Positions 1 through 8,839 of a stretch of 64,000 nt of DNA are shown in pieces. Position numbers and translations under genes: made by a program. The notes beneath the pieces are model-generated. The model worked only from the letters and a program-made list of their open reading frames with translations. It was not told the DNA's origin and did not search any database. Origin of the DNA: Bin80 sp965219915 (GTDB lineage: Bacteria > Bacteroidota > Rhodothermia > Rhodothermales > Bin80); contig OZ244794.1 of NCBI GenBank assembly GCA_965219915.1, positions 3,348,001 through 3,412,000 of the forward strand, written 5' to 3'. How positions within the stretch are numbered: the stretch's first letter is position 1; every line of letters starts with the position of its first letter.

Positions 1-1034
1 ACTTTTATGATCTTCGTGATAACCAGCTTCCCCAGCCCCTTAGCTTCGTTACACAGGATACAGATGGCTATGGGCGTGCAGTGGCCGTGCACGGTATTTT
101 TGTGGCTGTGAGCAGCCCAGCAGATCAATTTGGGCGCGGACGTATAGACCTCTATATACAGTCCCCACAGAATGAATGGAACTGGATGCAGACCCTTAAC
201 GGAGAGTCCGGCGGTGAGGCCTTTGGACATGCGCTTGCCATGGATTCGGAAACCCTGCTGGTGGGCGCACCTCAGGCCTACGAGCCGCGCGGGGAAAGAG
301 CTGGTCTTGCCTATATCTATGAAAGAACTTCTGGCTCAGACTGGCGACTCCAAGCCGAACTTCGTGGCGGTTCTGCCGGATATGAGCATGCATTCGGCTC
401 AAGCGTTGCCTTGGGAACATACGACCAATACATGCGCGCAGTCGTGGGTGCACCTGGTGCCTCGCTTGCCTACATCTATACTCTGGGGATGTCCGATTGG
501 GAGCAGACCTATTCGTTCACACCGGTTCCACCTGTACCATCCACAGATGCGGGTACCAGTATCGCACTGGCTGAAGATCATGTCATTATTGGAGCCCCAT
601 CAAGCTCATCTGCACAAAATGGTTTCGTATGGGTCCTGCGTCTTGACGAATTGGGTGCAGGTTCGCGCCGCGTCAATCTCCAGGGCGGTGCCACATTCGG
701 CCACGCCATGGTGGCTTGGAAGGATCAGTACGCCATCACTGAACCCGGCGTCGGAGTGCGCATCTTCGCAAAAAACAATGTGCTCTCCCGCAACGAAGCC
801 CCCGAACCTATCAAACTGGAAGCGTACCCTAACCCGTTCACAGAATCCGTAACCATCACACTCTCGAGCAACGCACCCGATCAACTGTTCATCACTGACC
901 TCCGCGGACGCCTGATCACCTCTATTGCAAGAAAGGGGCAGAACCATATTCGCTGGTACCCAAGCGCACTGGCTGCGGGAATGTATATAGTTTCAGTCGG
1001 AAAAACTTCCAAACCGATCATCCGGCTACCCTGA
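1..1034 (+). CDS. Secreted FG-GAP-like repeat protein with T9SS sorting domain (5' truncated)
   Basis: The reading frame is open from base 3 through the window edge, so the true start lies upstream and the internal GTG near base 81 is not a likely start. The body repeats short units of the type 'FGHALAMDSETLLVGAPQ' and 'FGSSVALG...VVGAPGAS', as in FG-GAP/integrin-type beta-propellers. The last ~75 residues (from 'KLEAYPNPFTESVTI' to 'GMYIVSVG') match the type A C-terminal sorting domain of the Bacteroidota type IX secretion system, with a PNPF motif and a GMYIV strand. The protein is therefore expected to cross the outer membrane and be surface-anchored or released. It ends 9 bp from the convergent alr gene, and no clear terminator hairpin is visible between them. 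Substrate or partner is unknown. Confidence 0.85.
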   Translation, partial: FYDLRDNQLPQPLSFVTQDTDGYGRAVAVHGIFVAVSSPADQFGRGRIDLYIQSPQNEWNWMQTLNGESGGEAFGHALAMDSETLLVGAPQAYEPRGERAGLAYIYERTSGSDWRLQAELRGGSAGYEHAFGSSVALGTYDQYMRAVVGAPGASLAYIYTLGMSDWEQTYSFTPVPPVPSTDAGTSIALAEDHVIIGAPSSSSAQNGFVWVLRLDELGAGSRRVNLQGGATFGHAMVAWKDQYAITEPGVGVRIFAKNNVLSRNEAPEPIKLEAYPNPFTESVTITLSSNAPDQLFITDLRGRLITSIARKGQNHIRWYPSALAAGMYIVSVGKTSKPIIRLP

Positions 1035-1043
1035 CACTAGCGG

Positions 1044-2192
1044 TCACTCTACAATTACCCGCCGCAGAAGCGGCGAGATCCCTGAAAGGATCACATGCGG
1101 AGTTGTGTCACAAATGCTGGCAATTTTACTCACCGAATTAACCGCCTCTGGATCTGATGCTATGATTTCGACTACCTGACCGGGTTTTGCATCGAGGGCC
1201 TGTGCAATATTGATCATAGTTGCATTCATACTTACACGGCCAACGATCGGACAAACTGCACCTTCAATCCTGAATGCCCCCTTATTCGACAATCGATGGT
1301 CCACACAGGCGTTATATCCTGTTGGTATCAAAGCCAGTGTAGTGACCTCAGAAGCCTGCCAGGTGAGTCCATAGCCGACCGTCTCTCCCGGATCAATCGT
1401 CCTTAAACTTCGGAGGCGTGATTGGACGGACAAAGCTGGTCTAAGAGACAGACTGCGAGATGGATGGGTGTCATATCCGTACAATCCGAGCCCCACCCTT
1501 GCTACATTCCCGACAGCCCCCTGCGTCCATGTGGTTCCGGCGGTATTGGCGATATGTAAGTACTGCACACGATCGCGATGTGGTTCAGCCAGCCTGTTCC
1601 ATCCGGTAAGCTGTGTCTTGGTGAAAGCGGTGTCGCTGCCCGAGGCATCCGCAAAATGGGAGCAGATGCCCTCCAACTCCAAACCAGGGGCACTGGTAAT
1701 TAGGTGCAATGCCTCATTAAATTCCGAAGGTGCAACGCCGTGACGATGTAATCCGGTATCAACTTTAAGATGCAATCTGCATTGGGATTGGTGATGGGTT
1801 GCCAGAGTTTTGAGTTGTTCCAAATCTCCCACCATGAAGGCTACATTATGCAACCGGCTGCTCAGGATGTTTTCCGAGGGTGTGAATCCCATAACCAGGA
1901 GAGGTGTACGGATGCCCTCATTCCGAAGAATCAATGCTTCATGGTACCCGTCTACTACAAAGAACGGACATTCCTCCGTGTCAAGTATTCGGGCTACATG
2001 AACTAACCCGTGACCATAGGCATTGCTTTTAAGAACAGGGGCTACGGCTACGTTTCCACATATCCTCTGGAATACTTTCAGGTTGGACTCCAAGGCCGAT
2101 CGGCTCACATTGACCTGAACTTGACGCTGATACCTGTATCGCTGAGCTCTCAGCCTTCTGAAAACTCCACGCATCCATACACGGGGCTTCAT
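1044..2192 (-). CDS. alr: Alanine racemase
   Basis: PLP enzyme interconverting L- and D-alanine for peptidoglycan. The PLP lysine lies in 'PVLKSNAYGHG' (about residue 55), the C-terminal catalytic tyrosine in 'VGYGLTW', and the barrel motif 'RVGLGLYGYD' is present; length (382 aa) is normal. The start is taken as the ATG at 2192, one codon inside a possible TTG at 2195. This ATG overlaps the topA stop by one base (TGATG), which indicates translational coupling in a topA-alr operon. There is a basic N-terminal extension of about 25 residues. One oddity is 'GRVSMNATM', where alanine racemases normally have Asp after the Met ('GRVSMD'). Confidence 0.95.
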   Translation of the reverse strand: MKPRVWMRGVFRRLRAQRYRYQRQVQVNVSRSALESNLKVFQRICGNVAVAPVLKSNAYGHGLVHVARILDTEECPFFVVDGYHEALILRNEGIRTPLLVMGFTPSENILSSRLHNVAFMVGDLEQLKTLATHHQSQCRLHLKVDTGLHRHGVAPSEFNEALHLITSAPGLELEGICSHFADASGSDTAFTKTQLTGWNRLAEPHRDRVQYLHIANTAGTTWTQGAVGNVARVGLGLYGYDTHPSRSLSLRPALSVQSRLRSLRTIDPGETVGYGLTWQASEVTTLALIPTGYNACVDHRLSNKGAFRIEGAVCPIVGRVSMNATMINIAQALDAKPGQVVEIIASDPEAVNSVSKIASICDTTPHVILSGISPLLRRVIVE

Positions 2193-4588
2193 CAAGCCTT
2201 TCTTCTCCGCCTTCTTACCGTGCGCGGTCGGGTGGCTTTCTCATTAAGAAGCTTAATGGCCTCCTCCAGCGTCACTTGACCCAAATCACGCTTACCTTTA
2301 ATGGAAGCATTCAGTTTTCCGCGTTTAACAAATGGGCCGTACCGCCCATTGTCAAAGTAGACTACCTCCCCGGAATCAGGATCTTTGCCCAGCGTAATTG
2401 GAAACCTCAGGAGGTCCAACGCAAGCTCCAGATCTACATCTTCAACTTTAATGTGCTTGGGAATTGATTTTCTCTGTGGCTTGGTTTTGGATCCCTCAGG
2501 TTCCGAAATTTCCAGATAAGCGCCATATTTGCCATTCTTAAGCAGTATAGGTTTTCCACTTTCAGGATGAACGCCCAACCTCTCGGCTGGTGTTTGCGCA
2601 GCAGTCAGAAGTGATAGCAATTGCTCCTCGTTAAGATCTGCAGGCAATAAACTATCGGGGATCCCGCTGCGGACTTCCCGCCCATCCACAGTAGCCTGTA
2701 CATAGGGTCCATAGCGTCCAACACGGACTACACACTGACTCCACTTGGGAGAGGTGATTGTAGATATCTCACGGGCGTCTGCCTGATCGAGGGCGTCTTC
2801 TACAAGTTTCTGAATTCCCTCCTTTCCCTGATCAATTGAGTAGAGAAATGCCTGCCCATCCTCCTTACCTTGCGCAATCTCGTCGAGGCGTTTTTCCATT
2901 TGGGCAGTGAAGCCTATATCTACAAAGGAATCAAATCGTTCCTCCATCAACGCGGTCGTAGCAAATGCACGCAGTGTCGGACCAAGCGTCCTGCCGGATA
3001 AAATTGCGCTCCCTCTGTCCTGAATTGTACTGATAATCGTTGCGTATGTACTTGGCCGACCTATCCCTTTTTCTTCTAATTTCTTGATCAGGGATGCTTC
3101 TGTGTAACGGGCCGGGGGCTTGGTTTCGTGGCTCTTCGATTCAATATTGAGGCACCGCAACGGCTGTTGCTCACGAAGTGCGGGTAAGCGTTGGGCTGCA
3201 TCCTTCTTCGTAACCTCCGATTCATCGGTGCCCTCGGCATAAACCTGCAGAAATCCCTTGAATAGTACTTCACTTCCCGCGGCCCGAAAATGCACCGGCT
3301 CTGAGTCGGACAGGGTCGCAGTGGAGATTACACGTGTATCTCGAACCCGGGCATCCACCATTTGACTTGCTACAGTGCGTTTCCATATGAGGTCGTACAG
3401 CTTATATTCATCTCCGCTCAACCTCAGCTCGGCGGCGATTTTCATATCTCGGCCAGCAGGCCGGATTGCTTCGTGAGCTTCCTGAGCATTGCTCACCTTG
3501 CTTTTGTACCTACGTACCTGTCTGCTAAGATTTTCTGCACCATACCTACGCTGAATTACGTGTCGTACACCCTGTAAAGCTTCCTTTGAGAGCGTGACCG
3601 AGTCTGTCCGCATGTAGGTGATGAATCCTCGCTCATACAGTCTCTGCGCCACCCTCATTGTTTTCTTTGCTACCCATCTGAGCTTACGGCTCGCTTCCTG
3701 CTGTAGTGAGGAGGTGATGAAGGGAGCCGCAGGTTTCCGTGTACGTACCTTGTGCTCAACACTTGTAACACTCCAGTGAGCCGATGGCAAGCGGGCAACC
3801 AAGCGCTCACCCTGTTGCTTGCTCAACAACAGTATCCCCGAATCCTTCAATGACTCTTTGAGCTGGCCGGTGTTATCGTCAAAATCACGTCCAATTGCCA
3901 GCCGGCGTTCACCAAGATGTGTCATGACTGCAGTGAATTGTCCTGTATCGGCCTGCAGTGTCGCCGCCAGATCCCAGTACTGGGCTGGAATGAATGCCAT
4001 GCGTTCCTTTTCTCGCAGGACCAACAGCCGAACGGCTACACTCTGAACGCGCCCTGCACTCGTTCCACGGCCAATCTTACGCCATAAAACCGGGGAGATC
4101 TTGTAGCCCACCAGACGATCAAGTACTCTTCTTGACTCTTGAGCTTCTACCAGGTCCAGGTCCATTGCCCGCGTGTTTTCGAGCGCTCTCTGGATGGCCT
4201 CTTTGGTAATTTCGTGAAACACCATTCGGTGAACCGGCACTTTGGGTTTCAAAACCTCTATCAGATGCCAGCCAATGGCCTCACCTTCACGATCCTCGTC
4301 CGTTGCGATCAGGAGTTTATCTGCACCAGTAAGTGCATCCTTGAGTTCTTTGACGACCTTGCGTTTATCTGGCGGAATGATGTAAAACGGTTTGAACTTA
4401 CCGTCTTCGAGCCGAACTGCAATGGATGCCCAAGGCTCTTTCTTATACTTGGCCGGAACCTGTCTTATTCCATTGGGCAAATCCCGGACATGCCCCAAAC
4501 TAGCCATAATCCTATATTTGGACGACGGCAGAAACCTCCCAATTGTTCTAGCCTTGGTGGGAGACTCAACAATTACCAGACTGGACAT
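2192..4588 (-). CDS. topA: DNA topoisomerase I
   Basis: Type IA topoisomerase that relaxes negative supercoils. The N-terminal Toprim domain starts 'LVIVESPTKARTIGRFL', followed by 'ATDEDREGEAIGWHL' with the acidic metal-binding residues. The active-site tyrosine is in 'GFITYMRTDS' and 'GIGRPSTYATII' follows. The C-terminus has no Cys4 zinc ribbons. It has instead three repeats built around 'GRYGPYVQ', 'GKYGAYLE' and 'GRYGPFVK' (topoisomerase C-terminal repeat type) and ends in a very basic tail ('RPRTVRRRRRKA'). Length is 798 aa. It is the first gene of the topA-alr operon and overlaps alr by one base. Confidence 0.97.
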   Translation of the reverse strand: MSSLVIVESPTKARTIGRFLPSSKYRIMASLGHVRDLPNGIRQVPAKYKKEPWASIAVRLEDGKFKPFYIIPPDKRKVVKELKDALTGADKLLIATDEDREGEAIGWHLIEVLKPKVPVHRMVFHEITKEAIQRALENTRAMDLDLVEAQESRRVLDRLVGYKISPVLWRKIGRGTSAGRVQSVAVRLLVLREKERMAFIPAQYWDLAATLQADTGQFTAVMTHLGERRLAIGRDFDDNTGQLKESLKDSGILLLSKQQGERLVARLPSAHWSVTSVEHKVRTRKPAAPFITSSLQQEASRKLRWVAKKTMRVAQRLYERGFITYMRTDSVTLSKEALQGVRHVIQRRYGAENLSRQVRRYKSKVSNAQEAHEAIRPAGRDMKIAAELRLSGDEYKLYDLIWKRTVASQMVDARVRDTRVISTATLSDSEPVHFRAAGSEVLFKGFLQVYAEGTDESEVTKKDAAQRLPALREQQPLRCLNIESKSHETKPPARYTEASLIKKLEEKGIGRPSTYATIISTIQDRGSAILSGRTLGPTLRAFATTALMEERFDSFVDIGFTAQMEKRLDEIAQGKEDGQAFLYSIDQGKEGIQKLVEDALDQADAREISTITSPKWSQCVVRVGRYGPYVQATVDGREVRSGIPDSLLPADLNEEQLLSLLTAAQTPAERLGVHPESGKPILLKNGKYGAYLEISEPEGSKTKPQRKSIPKHIKVEDVDLELALDLLRFPITLGKDPDSGEVVYFDNGRYGPFVKRGKLNASIKGKRDLGQVTLEEAIKLLNEKATRPRTVRRRRRKA

Positions 4589-5040
4589 AGATTAAAACTT
4601 TATTTGCGGCGCAGTTCACGCGCGGAAGCATGCAACGTTCCAATGATAAACTACGAAGATTAGATAACCGGACAGAAACCCGCGTAATTAATTCAGCTTT
4701 TGAGTAACTATTGGAGCCAGTACTGTTCCTGCCAAGATATAGGATAATTCCTGCCTGACCACAGCACGTGTTCAACCCAGCCGCGATTTCATGAAATGAC
4801 TAAATTTTGATTTCACCAACGAAGCATCTTCTGGAGAAAGTTTTGGGAGAGACCAACAGAAATAGTATTCAGATTGATGACCAACCAGGCAGTCTGATGG
4901 AATACTACCGCAAAACTTATTCCCCTAAAGCCCCATTTCATTGGTAAACATCGTATTCTGGTAAACAACGTATTCTGGTAAAACCGGAAATGAGACATTC
5001 ATCTTTGTCCCAGGAGAAGACATTTGGATAATCAGTGACG
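4589..5040. other. Intergenic region between divergent topA and sulfatase
   Basis: About 450 bp between divergent genes, so it must hold both promoters. The short frames here look like noise. The only clear structure is the tandem repeat at 4943-4982. An AGGAG stretch lies at 5012-5016, too far from either candidate sulfatase start to be a normal ribosome-binding site. Confidence 0.6.
4943..4982. repeat. 17-bp tandem direct repeat upstream of sulfatase
   Basis: Two full 17-bp units (4943-4959, GGTAAACATCGTATTCT; 4960-4976, GGTAAACAACGTATTCT, one mismatch) are followed by a partial third (GGTAAA). They sit about 60-100 bp before the sulfatase start. A repeated regulator-binding site is possible, but replication slippage would give the same pattern. 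Confidence 0.7.
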
Positions 5041-6534
5041 ATGTTTAAAACCGCAATCTCATGGTCTTGCTTGATTGTGTTGCTATTGACTTCTTGCAGA
5101 CCATCAATGGAAGGAGATGGAAACCCAGAATTGCAAAATCAGAAGCCGAACATCATCTTTTTTTTAATTGATGATTTGGGAAAAGAATGGCTTAGCAGTT
5201 ACGGTGCCACAGACATTTCCACACCCAACATAGACGCTCTGTCTGAAAGCGGCATGCAATTCCATACGGTCTATGGGACGCCTCAGTGCACACCTTCACG
5301 TGTGACACTCTTGACCGGTCAATATCCTTTTAGGCATGGTTGGGTGAATCATTGGGATGTGCCCCGTTGGGGCGGAGGCGCTCACTTTGATGAGTCTCTG
5401 AATCCGTCCCTGCCCCTGGAAATGAAAAAGGCTGGATACAAGACCTTCATCGGGGGAAAATGGCAAATCGATGACTTTAGAGTGGAGCTTGATGCACTCA
5501 CCAAGGTGGGGTTTGATGATTATTGCATGTGGACAGGCTACGAAACTGGAAATCCAGAAGCCTCTCAGAACAGATACAATGACCCATATATTTTCACCAG
5601 AGAAGGTAGCAGACTGTATCCGGGAGAATATGGCCCAGACATCTTTAAGAGGTGTCTCATTGATTTTCTGCGTACGAATAAGGAGGAGCCCATGTTTGCC
5701 TACTACCCCATGGTGCTTACACACGGACCCTATGAAAAGACCCCACTTGACTCAGAGACACCTCCGACCACGCTTGAAGCGCATGCGTCAATGGTGAGAT
5801 ATACTGATTTGATTACCGGAGAGATTGTAGATGAATTAGTCAAACTCGGTATACGTGAAAATACTCTCATAATTTGGACGACAGATAATGGTACTTCAAG
5901 AGGCTTGTCGGCTCATTTGAATGGAAGGAAAATCGATGGAGGGAAGGGCTCTACTTCAGAATCAGGAATTAGCTTGCCTTTCATAGCAAGTTGGCCTGGG
6001 ACAATTGAAGCAAATGCCAAATCAAATGCACTCATAGACTTTACGGATCTCTTCCCCACTTTTCTTGATTTAGCTAACGTGAACGTGGGAGATCAATGGC
6101 GCGTGGGTAACGAAACACAGGTGATTGATGGAAAATCCTTTAAATCTGTTTTGCTTGGGAATTCCACTAATTCGCAACGTGAATGGATTCTTGGAATGGG
6201 GGGAGGCAACAATGCTCGCTTGACAGATCAAGGTGTTGAGAATCAATATGTATTTCGGGACAGGGTAGTGCGTAATCTGCGCTACAAACTTATTATCGGC
6301 TCAAACAAAAGCCCGACAGGATTTTATGACATGGAAACCGATCCCGACGAAAAACAAAACTTAATCGGCCAACTCAACACTGAAGACAGGACTAGAAACT
6401 ACGAGGAATTGCTGAGTGTATTGGATTACTTCCTTGACCGGGACAACGACCCGCGTTATGTGCCCAATCCACCCCAGCCATGGGATGTGGAAGTAACGGC
6501 CGCAAGCCAAGTTTGGAAAATAGGACTGCAGTAG
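5041..6534 (+). CDS. Sulfatase, lipoprotein
   Basis: Alkaline-phosphatase-fold sulfatase that hydrolyses sulfate esters, probably on polysaccharides. The N-terminal metal motif 'FFLIDDLGKEW' and the formylglycine motif CTPSR (Cys at about residue 83) mark an S1-type sulfatase needing a formylglycine-generating enzyme. 'HGPYEKT', 'TTDNGTSRG' and a C-terminal 'FYDMETDPDEKQNL' also fit the family. The N-terminus is a lipoprotein signal ending LLTSC, so a periplasmic or surface lipoprotein is expected. The ATG at 5041 is preferred over the GTG two codons earlier (5035). No SusC/D pair or glycoside hydrolase lies beside it. The A+T-richer codon use compared with neighbours is compatible with separate acquisition, but I did not quantify it. 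Confidence 0.92.
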   Translation: MFKTAISWSCLIVLLLTSCRPSMEGDGNPELQNQKPNIIFFLIDDLGKEWLSSYGATDISTPNIDALSESGMQFHTVYGTPQCTPSRVTLLTGQYPFRHGWVNHWDVPRWGGGAHFDESLNPSLPLEMKKAGYKTFIGGKWQIDDFRVELDALTKVGFDDYCMWTGYETGNPEASQNRYNDPYIFTREGSRLYPGEYGPDIFKRCLIDFLRTNKEEPMFAYYPMVLTHGPYEKTPLDSETPPTTLEAHASMVRYTDLITGEIVDELVKLGIRENTLIIWTTDNGTSRGLSAHLNGRKIDGGKGSTSESGISLPFIASWPGTIEANAKSNALIDFTDLFPTFLDLANVNVGDQWRVGNETQVIDGKSFKSVLLGNSTNSQREWILGMGGGNNARLTDQGVENQYVFRDRVVRNLRYKLIIGSNKSPTGFYDMETDPDEKQNLIGQLNTEDRTRNYEELLSVLDYFLDRDNDPRYVPNPPQPWDVEVTAASQVWKIGLQ

Positions 6535-6600
6535 ATGTGAGGCTCCTTGAGATTTATCTGCGAGAAAGGCATTTTGCTGATAAATTTGAGAAATCGAACC

Positions 6601-6653
6601 AGTCGAATTGAGTGACTCAGAATGAATTCTTCACAGTTGACGGATTTGATGAA
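6601..6653. repeat. 53-bp direct repeat, copy 1
   Basis: Identical to 8508-8560 except for one base (6613 T versus 8520 C). The copies lie 1,907 bp apart in the same orientation and flank the methyltransferase relic and a beta-propeller gene. Each includes an ATG followed by ten identical codons (MNSSQLTDLM) that then diverge and stop after 30 or 22 codons; I do not consider these genes. Confidence 0.9.
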
Positions 6654-6701
6654 CCCCGTCTTTTCCTTGCATTCTTTTTGCCTTGCATTCAAGGATAATA
6701 T

Positions 6702-6738
6702 CAGAACAGAATAGGAATTGCCAATTAAATCTGTTCTG
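6702..6738. repeat. 9-bp inverted repeat
   Basis: CAGAACAGA (6702-6710) and TCTGTTCTG (6730-6738) form a perfect stem with a 19-nt loop. It could be a regulator dyad or the remains of a mobile-element end. No poly-T follows on either strand, so an intrinsic terminator is unlikely. Confidence 0.5.
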
Positions 6739-6853
6739 TTCCTGCAGAATCACGGAGTTTAGATCAAATGAGTTTGATGCCGTGTAGGAAAGCTGTAGAC
6801 TATCCCAAAGATGCAGCGAGATGTTTTGCGGCATTCAGAAGCACGTTCGCTAG

Positions 6854-7072
6854 CCCGAGGCTTTAATGGAACGAATTATTACGGCTTCCAGTATCGAAGA
6901 TGATATTGTCTATGATCCTTTTTGTGACTGCGGAACGACTGCAGCCGTTTCACGAAGGATCAATCGTCGGTCTATAGGAATCGACATCTCCACGTTCCTA
7001 TGGCTCTATCCTTATTTGTGTGGCATGATCAATCTTAGGTGGGCCAATATCAATCAATCTCGTGCAAAATAG
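6854..7072 (+). pseudogene. DNA methyltransferase relic (N6/N4 class)
   Basis: The frame reads 'PEALMERIITASS', 'DIVYDPFCDCGTTAA' and 'NRRSIGIDIS', which matches the C-terminal part of amino-methyltransferases ('QKPEALLERII', 'VLDPFCGCGTT', 'NRRWIGIDI'). A TAG stop sits exactly where the lysine of 'QKP' is expected (6851-6853). After 'GIDIS' the family pattern continues only in another frame ('HVPMALSLFV'), indicating a frameshift. The Gly normally between the two Cys is Asp. No upstream catalytic part is present. This is a non-functional 3' fragment of a restriction-modification or orphan methylase. Confidence 0.72.
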
Positions 7073-7175
7073 TTATGTTGATTTAGTGATGCTGTACACT
7101 CTGGGACTCGACGACGCGTGACAGTTTGACCGGATAACTACAGGATATCGAGCATCAACGGATTAATGTCTTTCT

Positions 7176-8387
7176 ATGGCAATCATGGTAGAATCGATGC
7201 GTCAGAACCGTTTGAATGCTAGCCGTGCTTTGCGCCGAATCTTTGTCACACTGGTCATAGGGACTAGCTTGCTGGCTACCGTGCAGGCTCAGAAGTTGAC
7301 CTTTACGCTGCACGAGCAGTTGATCATCGGTGATGACGAAGAGGCACCATCCGAGCACCTCTTTTATTACCCCCAAATAGTACGTACGGACTCGCAAGGT
7401 AACATCTACGTCAAAGATGCAAGAAGCGCGGACATTCGGGTTTTCGACGCGAATGGCCGATATGTAACTACGGTCGGCAAAAGAGGCGTAGGACCAGGCG
7501 AATTTTGGGAAGTCTTCGGCATGCACGTAGATGGCGACGACCGGCTAATTGTGGCCGACCGAATTTTCCGGCGTTTCACAATTTTCACGGATATGGGCAA
7601 GAGCTTCACAACAAAGCCGATTGCAGAAGAGAGGATGGTCACGCCGAATCCAATCCTGTCTCTTGAAAATTCCTTTGTGCTCATGTATGTGAAGCTTTTT
7701 GCAAATCCTGAGGGAGGCCCGAGTATCAAGGACGACAGGGTTCTTCATACATATGATATGGATTTGAACCGACTAGAGACTTTTGCCCAATTGGATGATA
7801 TCTACGACCTGGACGATCCATTCCTGAACGCGTATTCCGCCTGGCCCGACGCGATGAATGTGGCAACCAATGGGACGGACACCATAATCTTGGCTCCTAC
7901 CGTGTACGGTGGGTACATTTACCGATACACACGGTCAAATGACACGTGGGTTATGGAGAAGCTAAAAGGGGGGCCTGTCCCCACGAGGGCATTCATACCC
8001 GTCAGCCAGAAAGATATAGAGGAGAACCAAGACATTGGAAGGGGTTCTATAATAAGATCAGGCCCAACTTTGACGTACATTGCGAGGATTCTCAGCCGGA
8101 GTATCGGTGTGGCTATCCTGAGCACAGGCGAGATCGTTCATTTCCCTGTTCGGACCCCACTGAAACAGGATTTTGAGCCACGAGCGGAACTATTTAATCA
8201 GAATGGGGACTTGGTTGGCTTTGGCCAACTGCAATTCGATAACCCTGAGTTAAACGGAAACGCTCGCGTAATGGAGTCCATCCGCATCCAGTGGATTGAC
8301 ACGGCTAATCGTCTATACCTTGCCCGGAAGAACGGTGAAGGCTTCTTTGTGCTCAGTGTTGCGAATCTTGAAATCAGTTCAAAATGA
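7176..8387 (+). CDS. Secreted six-bladed beta-propeller protein
   Basis: The signal peptide 'RRIFVTLVIGTSLLATVQAQ' is followed by NHL-like blades: 'YPQIVRTDSQGNIYV', 'IRVFDANGRYVTTVG', then 'GVGPGEF', the hallmark loop of this Bacteroidota propeller family. About 400 residues form one propeller. Several in-frame ATGs exist (7176, 7185, 7197); 7197 gives the tightest signal peptide. No catalytic motif is visible, and these proteins usually bind ligands or sit on the outer membrane. It is flanked by the two copies of the 53-bp repeat, is related in architecture to the gene at 10096-11253, and is followed directly by a strong hairpin. Confidence 0.8.
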   Translation: MAIMVESMRQNRLNASRALRRIFVTLVIGTSLLATVQAQKLTFTLHEQLIIGDDEEAPSEHLFYYPQIVRTDSQGNIYVKDARSADIRVFDANGRYVTTVGKRGVGPGEFWEVFGMHVDGDDRLIVADRIFRRFTIFTDMGKSFTTKPIAEERMVTPNPILSLENSFVLMYVKLFANPEGGPSIKDDRVLHTYDMDLNRLETFAQLDDIYDLDDPFLNAYSAWPDAMNVATNGTDTIILAPTVYGGYIYRYTRSNDTWVMEKLKGGPVPTRAFIPVSQKDIEENQDIGRGSIIRSGPTLTYIARILSRSIGVAILSTGEIVHFPVRTPLKQDFEPRAELFNQNGDLVGFGQLQFDNPELNGNARVMESIRIQWIDTANRLYLARKNGEGFFVLSVANLEISSK

Positions 8388-8390
8388 GTC

Positions 8391-8421
8391 GCGAGTATTG
8401 CTGCAACTGTGCAACACTCGC
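8391..8421 (+). terminator. Hairpin just after the beta-propeller gene
   Basis: GCGAGTATTGC (8391-8401) pairs with GCAACACTCGC (8411-8421) with one mismatch and a 9-nt loop, starting 4 bp after the stop codon. Position and strength suit a transcription terminator, but no T-run follows, so it may act only as a 3'-end stabiliser. Confidence 0.5.
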
Positions 8422-8839
8422 GCATTAGCCAAGAAATGCGTTGATTCGGGCGCCAATAGGCAGCAGGCTGTTCCGTGCAGGAATCTGCCCGGTATTGATT
8501 CATCGTGAGTCGAATTGAGCGACTCAGAATGAATTCTTCACAGTTGACGGATTTGATGAAAAAATCGCAAAATAATTCGCTTGATCTTGAAACTTGATTT
8601 TCGATGATTGGCTTTTAAACTAGGCTGACGAAATACCTGTGCTTTGTCTCAATCAAACTGAGACCGCGCGATGAATACGAAAGAGCGAAACGTCTGGATA
8701 ATTGACCGATCTTACAAGGCTCCGATAAAGTTCCACTCCTGGATATACGCAATATGGGTATTCTTTATTCGATCGGGCAAGGGGTGCTGACTTTGGGCGG
8801 TAGGCTCCACGGCGGCGGAGGATCAATTGAACTTGAACC
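8422..8839. other. Gene-poor region
   Basis: Contains copy 2 of the 53-bp repeat and a small 6-bp hairpin (GTCTCA 8646-8651 / TGAGAC 8659-8664). A 34-codon frame at 8671-8775 encodes a Trp-rich peptide of doubtful meaning. Nothing else is recognised. Confidence 0.5.
8508..8560. repeat. 53-bp direct repeat, copy 2
   Basis: Partner of 6601-6653. In this copy the 5' end folds as a perfect hairpin: TGAGTCG (8506-8512), loop AATTGAG, CGACTCA (8520-8526). In copy 1 the same stem is imperfect because of the single base change and its different flank. Confidence 0.9.

Larger units (their letters stand above)
6535..6853. other. Gene-poor region with repeats
   Basis: No convincing gene. It holds copy 1 of the 53-bp repeat (6601-6653), a duplicated CCTTGCATTC (6665-6674 and 6681-6690) and a perfect 9-bp inverted repeat (6702-6738). 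It runs into a methyltransferase relic, so it may itself be decayed coding sequence. Confidence 0.5.

Noticed and set aside
6622..8597. Two short frames beginning MNSSQLTDLM inside the 53-bp repeats
   Set aside because: They share only the repeat-encoded ten codons, then diverge and stop within 30 codons; not supported as genes.
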